The position numbers and the translations under genes are program-made. Shown piece by piece: positions 49,477 to 58,185 of a stretch of 64,000 nucleotides of DNA. The stretch is taken from assembly GCA_030530315.1 (NCBI GenBank), contig JAUMVG010000006.1:1-64000 (forward strand). Direction: 5' to 3'. Position 1 is the stretch's first letter, and every line of letters starts with the position of its first letter. Source of the stretch: Clostridia bacterium (GTDB lineage: Bacteria > Bacillota > Clostridia > Christensenellales > Aristaeellaceae). Under the pieces are notes generated by a model. That model saw only the letters and a program-made list of their open reading frames with translations, was not told the origin of the DNA and ran no database searches.

Positions 49477-50064
49477 ATGAACTACAGGGAATTGCCCGGG
49501 GGCTATCGCTATGCCGGGACGATGGACTTCACCCGGAACAAAAAGCAGATCGTGGCGCTGCTCAAGGTCGCCGTCGCGCTGACGGTGATCCCCTTTGTTG
49601 TCGGCGTCGCCGTGAGCTTTTTGAGGCCGCAGGTCATGGCCTCTGTCCGCGACTGGCGAATGTGGCTCTGGATGGCGCTGATGCTGATCACCTATATCCC
49701 GCTGCACGAGCTGACCCACGGCGCGGTGATGTTCGCGCTGTCCGGCGTTCCGCCCACCTACGGTTTCAAGCTCCCCTACGCCTGGGCTGGCAGCACCGTG
49801 TGGTTTGACCGACGCTCCCACGTGATCACGGCCCTTGCGCCGGTGGTGGTCTGGGGCGTCGTACTCCAGGCATTGCTATTCGCGCTGCCGGAAAAGTGGT
49901 TCTGGCCCCTGTGGATCGCGCAGATCTCGAACCTCTCCGGCTCGGCGGGCGACATCTACTGCGCGTGGGCGCTGCTCAGGATGGACGGCGACCTGCTGAT
50001 CCAGGACACCGGCGTGCGCATGCGCATCATGAAGAGACAACCGACAGAGGATTCATCCAGATGA
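49477..50064 (+). CDS. DUF3267-family membrane zincin-like protein
   Basis: A 195-residue membrane protein with about four hydrophobic segments and an HELTH zinc motif (77-81). DUF3267 proteins are presumed membrane metalloproteases of unknown substrate. The gene begins one base after the methyltransferase stop and overlaps the next gene by ATGA, so the three are translationally linked. Confidence 0.82.
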   Translation: MNYRELPGGYRYAGTMDFTRNKKQIVALLKVAVALTVIPFVVGVAVSFLRPQVMASVRDWRMWLWMALMLITYIPLHELTHGAVMFALSGVPPTYGFKLPYAWAGSTVWFDRRSHVITALAPVVVWGVVLQALLFALPEKWFWPLWIAQISNLSGSAGDIYCAWALLRMDGDLLIQDTGVRMRIMKRQPTEDSSR

Positions 50065-51983
50065 TACTATTGACCCTGCAAAACGTGAACAAGGCCTTTG
50101 TGATGAACGAGGTGCTGAAGGACGTGAACCTCACCCTTCAGGCCGGTTCGCGCATGGGCCTGGTGGGCGTGAACGGCAGCGGCAAGTCCACGCTGTTCAA
50201 GCTGATCAGCGGCGCGATGGAGCCGGATTCCGGCACGATTTCTCTGGTGAAGGGCACGACCGTGGGCATGCTGACCCAGGATGCCGACATCCAGAGCGAG
50301 CTGACCATCCAGCAGGAGCTGGAGCGGGTGTTCGAGCCGGTGCGCCAAATGGAGGCCCGCATGCGCCAGATGGAGGCCGAGATGGCGGAGAAGCACGGCG
50401 ACCCCGCCGCCTTCGCCCAGCTCTCCAACGCCTACACCCGCCTGGTGGACCGCTTCGAGGACGCCGGCGGCTACGAGTGGCCCAGCCGCATACAGGGCGT
50501 GCTGGCGGGCCTGGGCTTTGCCCGGGGCCGGGAAACCCAGCAGGCCAACCTGCTCTCCGGCGGCGAGAAGACCCGCCTGTGCCTGGCCCGCCTGTTGCTG
50601 ACCCAGCCGGACCTTTTGATGCTGGACGAGCCCACCAACCACCTGGACCTCGCCTCCACCCAGTGGCTGGAGGACACGCTGAAAAAATACCGCGGCACGG
50701 TGCTGGTCATCAGCCACGACCGCTACTTCCTCAATTCCGTCTGCGACTGCATGGCGGAGCTTTCCATGAAGCGGCTGACCCAGTACACCGGCAACTACGA
50801 CCGCTTCGCCGTCCAGCGCCAGGCCAACCTGGAGCGCCAGCTGAAGGAGTACAAGCTCCAGCAGGCGGAGATCGCCCGCCAGGAAGCCATCATCGCCCGG
50901 TACCGCATGTACAACCGGGAGAAGTCCATCAAGCTGGCGGAGAGCCGGGAGAAGCGCCTTGAGAAGCTGGAGCGGGTGGAAAAGCCCGTCAGCGAGCAGA
51001 AAGTGCGCTTCAACTTCACCGCCCGGCGCCGCACCGGCGACGACGTGCTCATCGCCCGGGACCTGGCCAAGGGCTTCGAGGGTCGCACGCTGTTCGAGCA
51101 CTTCGACCTGCACCTGCGGGCCGGGGACCGGGTGGCCATCATCGGCCCCAACGGCGTGGGCAAGACCACCCTTCTGAACATCATCGCGGGCAAGCTGGCC
51201 GCCGACCGCGGCACCGTCGCCTTCGGCAGCAACGTGGACCTGGGCTACTACGACCAGCAGCAGGCCCAGCTGCACCCGGACAAGGACGTGCTGAACGAGC
51301 TGTGGGACGACTTCCCCCGCCTGGAGGTGGACCGCATCCGGGGCGTGCTGGCGCTGTTCCTGCTCACCGGCGACGACGTGTTCCAGCGGGTGGGCACCCT
51401 CTCCGGCGGCGAGCGCGGCCGCGTGGCCCTGGCGAAGCTGATGCTGCGGCAGGACAACCTGCTGCTGCTGGACGAGCCCACCAACCACCTGGACATGGAC
51501 AGCCGGGAGGTCCTCGAGGCGGCCCTGGACGACTTCGAGGGCACGCTGCTGACCGTCAGCCACGACCGCTACTTCATCAACAAGGTGGCCACGAAGGTCA
51601 TCGAAATGTCCCCGGAGGGCGCGGTGGAATACCTGGGCAACTACGACGACTACCTGGAGAAGAAGCGCATCCAGGAGGCCGGCGAAGAGGAGGCCGCCCT
51701 GGGCGGCATGACCCGCACCCAGCAGGACAAGGAGAAGCGCCGCCTGCGCCTGGCGAAGGAGTCCGCCAAGGCGCTGCAGGCCCGGCTGGCCAAGGCCGAG
51801 GCGGACATCGCCGCCACCGAGCAGGCCATCTCTGACCTGGAGGCCCAGATGGGCCTTCCCGAGATCTACGCCAACCCGGAGGCATCCGCCCGGGTCGCCT
51901 GGGAGCACCGGGACGCCCAGGCGCGGCTGGACGACCTCTACGAGCTCTGGGAGGAGCTCAGCGAGGCCGCGGCCGGGGAATGA
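50061..51983 (+). CDS. ABC-F family ATPase (Uup/YdiF-like)
   Basis: A 640-residue protein with two ABC domains and no membrane part. First domain: GVNGSGKSTLF, LSGGEKTRLCLARLL, LLMLDEPTNHLD. Second: GPNGVGKTTLL, LSGGERGRVALAKLM, LLLLDEPTNHLD. The linker between them is long, basic and helical, as in translation factors of the ABC-F class, and a C-terminal coiled coil (about 540-635) is present. It likely acts at the ribosomal E site; antibiotic protection cannot be excluded. The start at 50061 overlaps the upstream stop. Confidence 0.92.
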   Translation: MILLTLQNVNKAFVMNEVLKDVNLTLQAGSRMGLVGVNGSGKSTLFKLISGAMEPDSGTISLVKGTTVGMLTQDADIQSELTIQQELERVFEPVRQMEARMRQMEAEMAEKHGDPAAFAQLSNAYTRLVDRFEDAGGYEWPSRIQGVLAGLGFARGRETQQANLLSGGEKTRLCLARLLLTQPDLLMLDEPTNHLDLASTQWLEDTLKKYRGTVLVISHDRYFLNSVCDCMAELSMKRLTQYTGNYDRFAVQRQANLERQLKEYKLQQAEIARQEAIIARYRMYNREKSIKLAESREKRLEKLERVEKPVSEQKVRFNFTARRRTGDDVLIARDLAKGFEGRTLFEHFDLHLRAGDRVAIIGPNGVGKTTLLNIIAGKLAADRGTVAFGSNVDLGYYDQQQAQLHPDKDVLNELWDDFPRLEVDRIRGVLALFLLTGDDVFQRVGTLSGGERGRVALAKLMLRQDNLLLLDEPTNHLDMDSREVLEAALDDFEGTLLTVSHDRYFINKVATKVIEMSPEGAVEYLGNYDDYLEKKRIQEAGEEEAALGGMTRTQQDKEKRRLRLAKESAKALQARLAKAEADIAATEQAISDLEAQMGLPEIYANPEASARVAWEHRDAQARLDDLYELWEELSEAAAGE

Positions 51984-52000
51984 ACTGTGGAAGGAATTTG

Positions 52001-52036
52001 AACGCGGGAGCGCTATAAGGTGCTCCCGCGTTTGTG
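52001..52036 (+). terminator. Terminator of the ABC-F operon
   Basis: AACGCGGGAGC (52001-52011) pairs with GCTCCCGCGTT (52022-52032), followed by TGTGCTT. Confidence 0.75.
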
Positions 52037-52045
52037 CTTAAATGA

Positions 52046-53221
52046 TTATTCCTCTTTCCGCAAAGTCACCGCCGGCTCCATGCCGCCGACCCCCTGCTCG
52101 GCCTCCCACATGTTCCCGGCGTCGGTGACCAGGTACAGAGCGAGGCGCTCGGGCACATGGCCGATGCCGCTGTAATCGTAGGCTATGGCGCCGTCCCGGA
52201 CAATGCCGCTCCCGTTGAGGAAGCACTCCCCCGTTTCCCCATCTGCCAGCACGACAAACAGGCTTTTCCCCTGCACAGCGTCAAAGGCGTCCTCTGGGGC
52301 AGCAACCTCCAGGGAGGCCGAGACCAGGGAGACCCTGGCCTGCGCTTCAATCGCCGCGCCGCCGAATTCGCCGGTTCCGGCATAGCGCGCCGTTACGCCT
52401 GCGATCCGCCGCACCTTCACCTCCAGCGCGCCAAGCTCCCGCGCCTCGTTGTCCTGGTAGACAATCCCATTTTCAGTGTAGAAATGGCTGGTTTGCAGCT
52501 GCAGGCACAGGCGAAAGACCAGCTCGTCCCGATCCTGCGCCTGTTCAGGCAGCGGCTCCATCATCTCTTCCAGGTAGTAGGCCTCGCCCCGGGGGTTGAC
52601 AATGCCCTCTCCCCGGTTCTGTCCGACGGCCGTCCCGTCCTCCAATTCAAAGCGCGACAGCAGGACGACGTGCTCCGTAAAGCCGAAGGCCTCGCCCCGG
52701 GCCTTCGCCGCATAGAGCGCCTCTTCCCATTGCTGGGATTCGCCGACCAGCATATTCTGCAAGCTCAGGGGCATGTCCTTTTCGAGTCGCTCCATGCCCG
52801 CCAGCGCCTCCCCGGAAGGCGCAAACGACTCACATCTCAGGCCGTTCTCCAGGGTATAGCCCACGATGACCGACTGTCCGTCATAATAGGCGTCGCTGAC
52901 CCGCATCCAGGTCTCTCCCACTTCCGGTGTTCGGAAGCAGATCGAAGCCTCCTGCGGCAGGCCGTTCCCGTCCGGGATTGCCGCAAACCTATGGTCGAAG
53001 CCGCTGAACGCCTCGAACAGGTTCAGCCGCGCCGCCACCGCCAGCGCGACGCCGGTCAGCGCCAGCGCCGCGACCGCGATCGCCAGGCCATATCTCAATC
53101 CCCGGCGGGCGCCGCCCCCGTTCTCCCCCGCGCGCACGCGCCGAAGGGCCGCGTCCACGGCGTCGTTGAAGCCCGCGTCGGGCGCGCCGAGGGCTGCCTT
53201 GAAATCCTCTCCACGGATCAT
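52046..53221 (-). CDS. Membrane partner of an ECF sigma factor (DUF4179-like, putative anti-sigma)
   Basis: A 391-residue protein with a cytoplasmic N-terminus of about 40 residues, one membrane segment (about 43-64) and a large extracytoplasmic region. It overlaps the sigma-factor gene by 4 bp. The layout fits the DUF4179-type anti-sigma proteins encoded with ECF sigmas in Clostridia. The N-terminus would bind sigma and the outer part would sense the signal. No metal or catalytic motif is visible. Confidence 0.75.
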   Translation of the reverse strand: MIRGEDFKAALGAPDAGFNDAVDAALRRVRAGENGGGARRGLRYGLAIAVAALALTGVALAVAARLNLFEAFSGFDHRFAAIPDGNGLPQEASICFRTPEVGETWMRVSDAYYDGQSVIVGYTLENGLRCESFAPSGEALAGMERLEKDMPLSLQNMLVGESQQWEEALYAAKARGEAFGFTEHVVLLSRFELEDGTAVGQNRGEGIVNPRGEAYYLEEMMEPLPEQAQDRDELVFRLCLQLQTSHFYTENGIVYQDNEARELGALEVKVRRIAGVTARYAGTGEFGGAAIEAQARVSLVSASLEVAAPEDAFDAVQGKSLFVVLADGETGECFLNGSGIVRDGAIAYDYSGIGHVPERLALYLVTDAGNMWEAEQGVGGMEPAVTLRKEE

Positions 53222-53691
53222 TTCTCAAACGCCTCCTCCGACAGCATTTCCCTCAGCTTCTGCCTGCCCCGCATCAGCCGGGCCTTCACGGCGCTTTCGC
53301 CCAGCCCCAGCATCCGCGCCACCTCCTTGACCCTGTAGCCCTCGATGTAGTGCAGCAGCATGCACAGCCGCTGCTTTTCGTCCAGCCGGAGCAGCGCGTC
53401 CCGCAGCTCGCCGCCCCGGCCGCCCTCCGACGAAGGCTCCGGGACCGCGTCCGTCACCACGTAATATCGGTGTCTGCGCTGGATGTCCCGGCATTGGTTG
53501 ACCAGTATGTGAATCATCCAGGTGTCGAAGCGGCGGGCGTCTCTCAGGGAGTTCCGCTTCTGCCAGGCGCGAAAGATCGCCTCCTGCACGGCGTCCTCCC
53601 GGTCCGCGGGAATGGCAAGCTGCACCCGGCACACCCGATACAGCACCGGCCGGAGCGTCTCCACCCTGCGGGCAAATTCCTCGCTCGTCAT
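53218..53691 (-). CDS. ECF-family RNA polymerase sigma factor
   Basis: A 157-residue sigma with region 2 (AVQEAIFRAWQKRNSLRD and FDTWMIHILVNQCRD) and region 4 (LHYIEGYRVKEVARMLG, then ESAVKARLMRGRQKL). GAAGGAGC precedes the ATG. It is co-transcribed and translationally coupled with its membrane partner downstream. The regulon cannot be told. I could not identify an ECF-type promoter upstream with confidence. Confidence 0.9.
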   Translation of the reverse strand: MTSEEFARRVETLRPVLYRVCRVQLAIPADREDAVQEAIFRAWQKRNSLRDARRFDTWMIHILVNQCRDIQRRHRYYVVTDAVPEPSSEGGRGGELRDALLRLDEKQRLCMLLHYIEGYRVKEVARMLGLGESAVKARLMRGRQKLREMLSEEAFEK

Positions 53692-53801
53692 GTCTCCATG
53701 CTCCTTCGCAGTAATGACCCCAAAAAGGATCCATCTGTAAGACCGATTTCAAGGCCAAAAGGTTACCCGACGCGAAAATTCAACACGCGCGGCGACAGAA
53801 A

Positions 53802-53828
53802 CGCCCCGGAGGCATGGCCTCCGGGGCG
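53802..53828 (-). terminator. Terminator of the first ABC importer operon
   Basis: A perfect 12-bp hairpin CGCCCCGGAGGC / GCCTCCGGGGCG with a 3-nt loop, followed on the minus strand by TTTCTGT. Confidence 0.75.
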
Positions 53829-53842
53829 CGGCGCGAAACCGC

Positions 53843-54931
53843 TTACAGCAGGTGCGCGCAGTTCTTGTCGAAGGAGATGTAGGCATTGTCGCCTACATTG
53901 AAGATCTCCTTGTTGATCGGGCAGTTGTCGGTGATCTTCACCAGCGTGTCGCCCACGCGAACGTGGTAGTTCTGGTAGCTGCCCATGAAGCAGCTCAGCT
54001 CCACGCGGCAGGGCAGCATGCCCTTGTCAGAGATGGTGATGGCCTCGGGCCGGAGCACGATCTCGCCCTCATCGCCCAAGCTCACGTGCTTGTCCGTCGC
54101 CACGGGCACGTCCACGCCCGCGATTTTCACCGTGGCCTCGCCCGCGCCGACGCCGGACACGGGGCCCTTCAGGAAGTTGCACTCGCCGATGAAGTCGGCT
54201 ACGAACTCGCTGTTGGGACGGTAGTAGATCTCCATGGGGCTGCCCATCTGGGCGATGACGCCGCCCTTCATCAGGATGATGTTGTCTGAGATGGACATGG
54301 CCTCGGACTGGTCGTGGGTCACGTAGATGGCGGTGATGCCCAGCTGCTGCTGGATGCGGCGGATCTCCGTGCGCATCTGCACGCGCAGCTTGGCGTCCAG
54401 GTTGGACAGCGGCTCGTCGAAGAGCAGCACGCCCGGCTCCACCACCAGGGCGCGGGCCAGGGCCACGCGCTGCTGCTGGCCGCCGGAGAGCTGGTTGGTC
54501 ATGCGCTGCTCCATGCCGGAGAGCTCCACCAGCGCCAGGATGTCCGTCACGCGGCGCTTGATCTCGTCCTTCGGCACCTTGCGCAGCCGCAGGCCGTAGG
54601 CCACATTGTCAAACACGTTGTAGTGCGGGAACAGCGCGTAGCTCTGGAACACCATGGCGGTGTCGCGCTTGTTGGGGGTCAGGGCGTTGATGGGCTCGCC
54701 GCCCAGGTAGATCTCGCCCTCGTCCGGCGACTCAAAGCCGGCGATCATGCGCAGCGTGGTAGTCTTGCCGCAGCCGGAGGGGCCCAGCAGCGTCACGAAG
54801 GTGCCGGGCTCGATGGTCAGGTCCACGTCGTGCACGGCATAGAAATCCTTGCCGGTCTTGGGGTCCTTGTAGATTTTGGAAATGTGATCCAGTTTGACGC
54901 CCTTGGGCTGTTTAACGCGCGTATCGGCCAT
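53843..54931 (-). CDS. ABC importer ATPase (Fe3+/spermidine/AEP type)
   Basis: A 362-residue nucleotide-binding subunit. Walker A is GPSGCGKTTTL, the signature [15 protein letters not shown] and Walker [13 protein letters not shown]; a C-terminal TOBE-like regulatory part (from about 240) follows. The ATG at 54931 lies directly after the permease stop. A GTG two codons earlier is an alternative. It powers the fused permease encoded upstream. Confidence 0.9.
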   Translation of the reverse strand: MADTRVKQPKGVKLDHISKIYKDPKTGKDFYAVHDVDLTIEPGTFVTLLGPSGCGKTTTLRMIAGFESPDEGEIYLGGEPINALTPNKRDTAMVFQSYALFPHYNVFDNVAYGLRLRKVPKDEIKRRVTDILALVELSGMEQRMTNQLSGGQQQRVALARALVVEPGVLLFDEPLSNLDAKLRVQMRTEIRRIQQQLGITAIYVTHDQSEAMSISDNIILMKGGVIAQMGSPMEIYYRPNSEFVADFIGECNFLKGPVSGVGAGEATVKIAGVDVPVATDKHVSLGDEGEIVLRPEAITISDKGMLPCRVELSCFMGSYQNYHVRVGDTLVKITDNCPINKEIFNVGDNAYISFDKNCAHLL

Positions 54932-54933
54932 GA

Positions 54934-56652
54934 TCACTCAGCCTCCTTTATCTTAAGCTTTCTGCTGGTGCCGAAATACTTGATGACCACGTTCATCAGC
55001 ACCACCGAACCGTAGGTGATCAGAATCAGTATGGTGGCGAAGGCGCAGGCGATGCTGTAGGCGCCCTTCTCCGCGAACTCATTGATCTGCACGGTGATCA
55101 GCAGGTAACTGGGCGTCACCAGCAGTATGATGGCAGAAATGGCCGTGATGGAGCGCACGAAGGCGGTGACCAGGCCGGAGAGGAAGGAATCCTTGATCAG
55201 CGGCAGCGTGACGGAGGTAAACACCTTCAGGCTGTCGGCGCCCATGTCGTAGGCGGATTCCTCGATGGACTTATCGATCTGCCGCAGGGCGGAGATGCCG
55301 CTGCGGGTGCCGGTGGGCAGCGAGCGCACCACGAACACGATGACCAGGATCAGCCCCGTGCCGTAGATGCCGCTGAGCACGCCGGTGTGGAACAGGCCGT
55401 TGGCGAAGCCGCGGATGTAGCCCACGCCCAGCACCGTGCCGGGCACGGCCATGGCCAGTATGGAGACCGCCTCAATGAAGCCCTTGGCCTTGAACTTGCG
55501 CTTGACCACCAGGTAGGAGATGATCATGGACAGGAGCGCCGTGATGGGCGAGGCGATCAGCGACAGCACGAAGGAGTCCTTGAAGGCCTTGAAGCCCCTG
55601 TACTTGGTGAACACCTGGTTGAACCACTTAAAGGTCAGCGGGGTAAACTTGTAGCCCCAGGTGGGGAACAGCGCGCCAATGGGCACGCAGATGTACATCA
55701 TGATGACGAAGCAGGCCGCCAGCGAGCAGAGGATCGTCAGCGGCACGGTGACGGACTTGTCCTCGATCAGCATGCGGGCGCGGCTGGCCTTGCCGGTCAG
55801 GGTCGCGGCCGTCTTGCGCTCGAGGTAGTACTTCTGCACCGCGAACATCGCCAGGGTGATGCACAGCAGCACCACGGCCATCGCCGCCGCGCCCTGCTTG
55901 TCCATCGCGCCGGTGATCTGCAGGTAGATGGTGGTGGCCAGCGTATCGTAGCTGCCGCCGATGATCATCGGGTTGGCGAAGTCGGCGATGGACTCGATGA
56001 ACGTCACCAGGAAGGCATTGCCCAGGCCGGGCAGCAGCAGCGGGAACGTCACCGTGGTGAACACCTTCCAGCGGGAGGCGCCCATGTCCCGGGAGGCCTC
56101 CTCCATGGAGGGGTCGATGTTCTTCAGAAGGCCCTTCAGCATCATGTAGCAGACCGGGAAGAAGGTCAGCGTCTGCACGATGACGATGCCCCAGTAGCCG
56201 TAGATGTTGTTGTCGTAGATGCCCAGCAGGAAGCGGGTGATCAGGCCGGCCTTGCCGAACAGCATGATCATGGACAGGGAAAGCACAAAGGGCGGGGATA
56301 CCACGGGCAGCATGGAGACCACCTTGAACAGGCCACCCACCGCCTTGCGCATCTTCACATAGACCTCCACATACGCGAACAGCAGGCCGATGAGCGTGGA
56401 GAGTATGCCCACCACGAAGCCCACCTTCAGCGTGTTGGTGATGGCCTTCCGGAAGGTGCGCATCTGGAAGACGCGCTGGAAGGTTTCCAGGGACAGCCCG
56501 TTGGTGCCGTAAAGGCTGTCCACCAGCAGGATCGCCAGCGGATAGAGTATGAACAGCGTCAGAAAGGCAATAAGAACCACGATGGTGGTCATCATAATGG
56601 GATCTGCCATCAGCTTCTTCCGATCCAGCGCCGCGCTTTGGCCACGTGCCAT
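54934..56652 (-). CDS. ABC importer permease, two fused membrane domains (FbpB-like)
   Basis: A 572-residue permease with about twelve membrane segments and two EAA-type cytoplasmic loops (EASRDMGASRWKVFTTV and ESAYDMGADSLKVFTSV), so one chain supplies both permease halves. This is the arrangement in Fe3+ (FbpB/AfuB) and 2-aminoethylphosphonate importers. The start is the ATG at 56652 with AGGAAG upstream. An ORF extension to 56733 only reads through the repeated hairpin element and is rejected. Confidence 0.9.
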   Translation of the reverse strand: MARGQSAALDRKKLMADPIMMTTIVVLIAFLTLFILYPLAILLVDSLYGTNGLSLETFQRVFQMRTFRKAITNTLKVGFVVGILSTLIGLLFAYVEVYVKMRKAVGGLFKVVSMLPVVSPPFVLSLSMIMLFGKAGLITRFLLGIYDNNIYGYWGIVIVQTLTFFPVCYMMLKGLLKNIDPSMEEASRDMGASRWKVFTTVTFPLLLPGLGNAFLVTFIESIADFANPMIIGGSYDTLATTIYLQITGAMDKQGAAAMAVVLLCITLAMFAVQKYYLERKTAATLTGKASRARMLIEDKSVTVPLTILCSLAACFVIMMYICVPIGALFPTWGYKFTPLTFKWFNQVFTKYRGFKAFKDSFVLSLIASPITALLSMIISYLVVKRKFKAKGFIEAVSILAMAVPGTVLGVGYIRGFANGLFHTGVLSGIYGTGLILVIVFVVRSLPTGTRSGISALRQIDKSIEESAYDMGADSLKVFTSVTLPLIKDSFLSGLVTAFVRSITAISAIILLVTPSYLLITVQINEFAEKGAYSIACAFATILILITYGSVVLMNVVIKYFGTSRKLKIKEAE

Positions 56653-56665
56653 CAGCAGCCACTTC

Positions 56666-56736
56666 CTTTCTTGATTGTCGGCGTATTCCTTCGTAATCCG
56701 CCGACCCGGAAAACGTTCCGTTTTCCTAATCACACT
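56666..56736. repeat. Double-hairpin repeat element, copy A
   Basis: About 70 bp with two hairpins: GTCGGCG ... CGCCGAC, then GGAAAACG-TTC-CGTTTTCC, ending TAATCA. Nearly identical to copies at 56737-56807 (period 71 bp) and 58063-58130. Confidence 0.85.
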
Positions 56737-56807
56737 CTTTCTTGATTGTCGGCGTATTCCTTTGTAATCCGCCGACCCGGAAAACGTTCCGTTTTCCCAA
56801 TCAGACT
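56737..56807. repeat. Double-hairpin repeat element, copy B
   Basis: A direct tandem duplicate of copy A with few differences (for example TTTGTAATCC for TTCGTAATCC, and CCCAATCAGA at the end). It lies between the binding-protein terminator and the permease gene. Confidence 0.85.
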
Positions 56808-56812
56808 CAGGT

Positions 56813-56849
56813 TATAAAACTATCCCCGCCCCGGACGGGGCGGGGATAG
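56813..56849 (-). terminator. Terminator after the first solute-binding-protein gene
   Basis: CTATCCCCGCCCC with GGGGCGGGGATAG (13 bp, 4-nt loop) followed on the minus strand by TTTTAT. It should leave the binding protein more strongly expressed than the permease and ATPase. Confidence 0.85.
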
Positions 56850-56878
56850 CGGTCAGCGAGCGTTAATCGCCGAGGCTG

Positions 56879-57961
56879 TTATTCCGTCTGGAAGCGATCG
56901 TCAGCGGCGTCGCCCAGGGCGTTGATGACTGCCTCCACATTGGCGGCGGTGTTGGCCGCGGCTTCCGCGAAGTCATAGCCGTCCCAAACCAGGCTGGGAT
57001 CCAGGCCGAAGTCGATGGCAGCCTGGGGCTGCTCAGCGTTGTCCAGCACCAGGAACTGATAGGAGCCGTTGTCGTCGGCCAGCTCCACGCACTCGGGAGA
57101 CAGGGCGTACTCCATGAACAGCTTGGCGGCGTTGGGATGCTTCGCGCCCTTGAAGATGGCCACCGGCCCGATCTCGCAGGTGGTGCCGTCCGCGGGGATG
57201 ATCAGCTGGATGTTTTCATAGCCGTTGTCCACGATCTGGGTGACGCCATCGTGCAGGAAGCCGATGCCGATGGTGCACTCGCCGGTGCCCACGTTCTTGG
57301 AGGGGCCGGAGCCGGACTTGGTGTACACCTGGATGTTCTTGTCCAGGTCCACCAGGTACTGGATGCCCTCGTCGTGGCCCTTCATCTGCAGCATGGTGTT
57401 CACGACCAGCTTGGCGGTGCCGGCGGTGTTGTAGTTGGACAGCCAGATCAGGCCCTTGTACTCTTCCTTCAGCAGGTCGTCCCAGGTCTGGGGCGCCTCG
57501 AGGCCCAGGCGGTCCAGCTCATCCTTGTTGGCCATGAAGCCCAGGATGCCGGTGTAGATGCCGTACCAGTAGCCGTCGGGATTCTTGTAGATGTCCTTGG
57601 TCAGGTGCGCGGCGTTGGCGGGCACATAGCTGTTGTCCAGCAGGCCCTTCGCGGCGGCCTCGTCATAGGGGTTGTTGGTGCCGCCGAACCACACGTCAGC
57701 GGAGGGATTGCCGTTTTCCTCTTCGATCTTGGTGGGAACCTCGCCGGTGGACAGGCGCTGATACTGGGTCTTAATGCCGTACAGCTCCTCAAAGTGCCGG
57801 GTCGCGGCGGCCAGATAGTCCTCTTCGCAGGAACCGTAGACCACCAGCTCGCCCTCTTCCTGGGCGGCGGCGATCAGGTCCGCGTCGATCTCCTCCGCAA
57901 AGGCGGAGCAGCAGGCCAGCGCCAGCAGAGCGGCCAGCAGCACAGCAAGCAGTTTCTTCAT
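56879..57961 (-). CDS. Extracellular solute-binding protein of an Fe3+/AEP-type ABC importer
   Basis: A 360-residue binding protein. A signal peptide (about 1-22) ends in SAFA; two Cys in LACCS give a weak alternative lipobox. The mature part opens LVVYGSCEEDYLAAATRHFEE, in the style of AfuA/FbpA and PhnS-like receptors. Ligand-binding Tyr pairs typical of ferric-ion receptors are not obvious, so iron, phosphonates or polyamines all remain possible. It heads the first importer (binding protein-permease-ATPase). Confidence 0.88.
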   Translation of the reverse strand: MKKLLAVLLAALLALACCSAFAEEIDADLIAAAQEEGELVVYGSCEEDYLAAATRHFEELYGIKTQYQRLSTGEVPTKIEEENGNPSADVWFGGTNNPYDEAAAKGLLDNSYVPANAAHLTKDIYKNPDGYWYGIYTGILGFMANKDELDRLGLEAPQTWDDLLKEEYKGLIWLSNYNTAGTAKLVVNTMLQMKGHDEGIQYLVDLDKNIQVYTKSGSGPSKNVGTGECTIGIGFLHDGVTQIVDNGYENIQLIIPADGTTCEIGPVAIFKGAKHPNAAKLFMEYALSPECVELADDNGSYQFLVLDNAEQPQAAIDFGLDPSLVWDGYDFAEAAANTAANVEAVINALGDAADDRFQTE

Positions 57962-57980
57962 GTATGTTACCTCCGTTTCT

Positions 57981-57997
57981 ATTGGTTTTCAACCAAT
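57981..57997. promoter_or_regulatory. Palindrome at the expected transcript start of the binding-protein gene
   Basis: ATTGGTT-TTC-AACCAAT, 7-bp perfect arms with a 3-bp centre, immediately downstream of the -10 box. It could be an operator or a 5' mRNA hairpin. Confidence 0.5.
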
Positions 57998-58000
57998 GTT

Positions 58001-58029
58001 ATTATACCCGCATTTAACCTCGTTGTCAA
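58001..58029 (-). promoter_or_regulatory. Promoter of the first importer's binding-protein gene
   Basis: Minus-strand TTGACA (58024-58029), 17-bp spacer, TATAAT (58001-58006): a full-consensus promoter. Confidence 0.9.
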
Positions 58030-58062
58030 TATGGAATTAACATAGGCGCCCAATTCGTCTGT

Positions 58063-58130
58063 CTTTCTATGATTGTCGGCGTGTTCCTTCAAAACCCGCC
58101 GACCCGGAAAACGTTCCGGTTTCCTAATCA
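58063..58130. repeat. Double-hairpin repeat element, copy C
   Basis: Third copy of the element at 56666-56807, with some changes (GTGTTCCTTCAAAACCC in place of GTATTCCTTCGTAATCC, and GGTTTCC for GTTTTCC). It lies upstream of the binding-protein promoter and just after the end of the other importer's permease. Confidence 0.8.
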
Positions 58131-58149
58131 TGTACAATTGCAATAGCAA

Positions 58150-58178
58150 GGGCCGCGGGCACACTCTGCCCGCGGCCC
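58150..58178 (-). terminator. Hairpin after the second importer's permease gene
   Basis: GGGCCGCGGGCA pairs with TGCCCGCGGCCC across 5 nt. The T-run on the minus strand is weak (CTTGC). Confidence 0.6.
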
Positions 58179-58185
58179 ACAAATG

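Noticed and set aside
56653..56733. N-terminal extension of the permease (and a similar short frame at 58063-58182)
   Set aside because: Both read through copies of the same double-hairpin repeat, and there is a usable ATG with AGGAAG at 56652.
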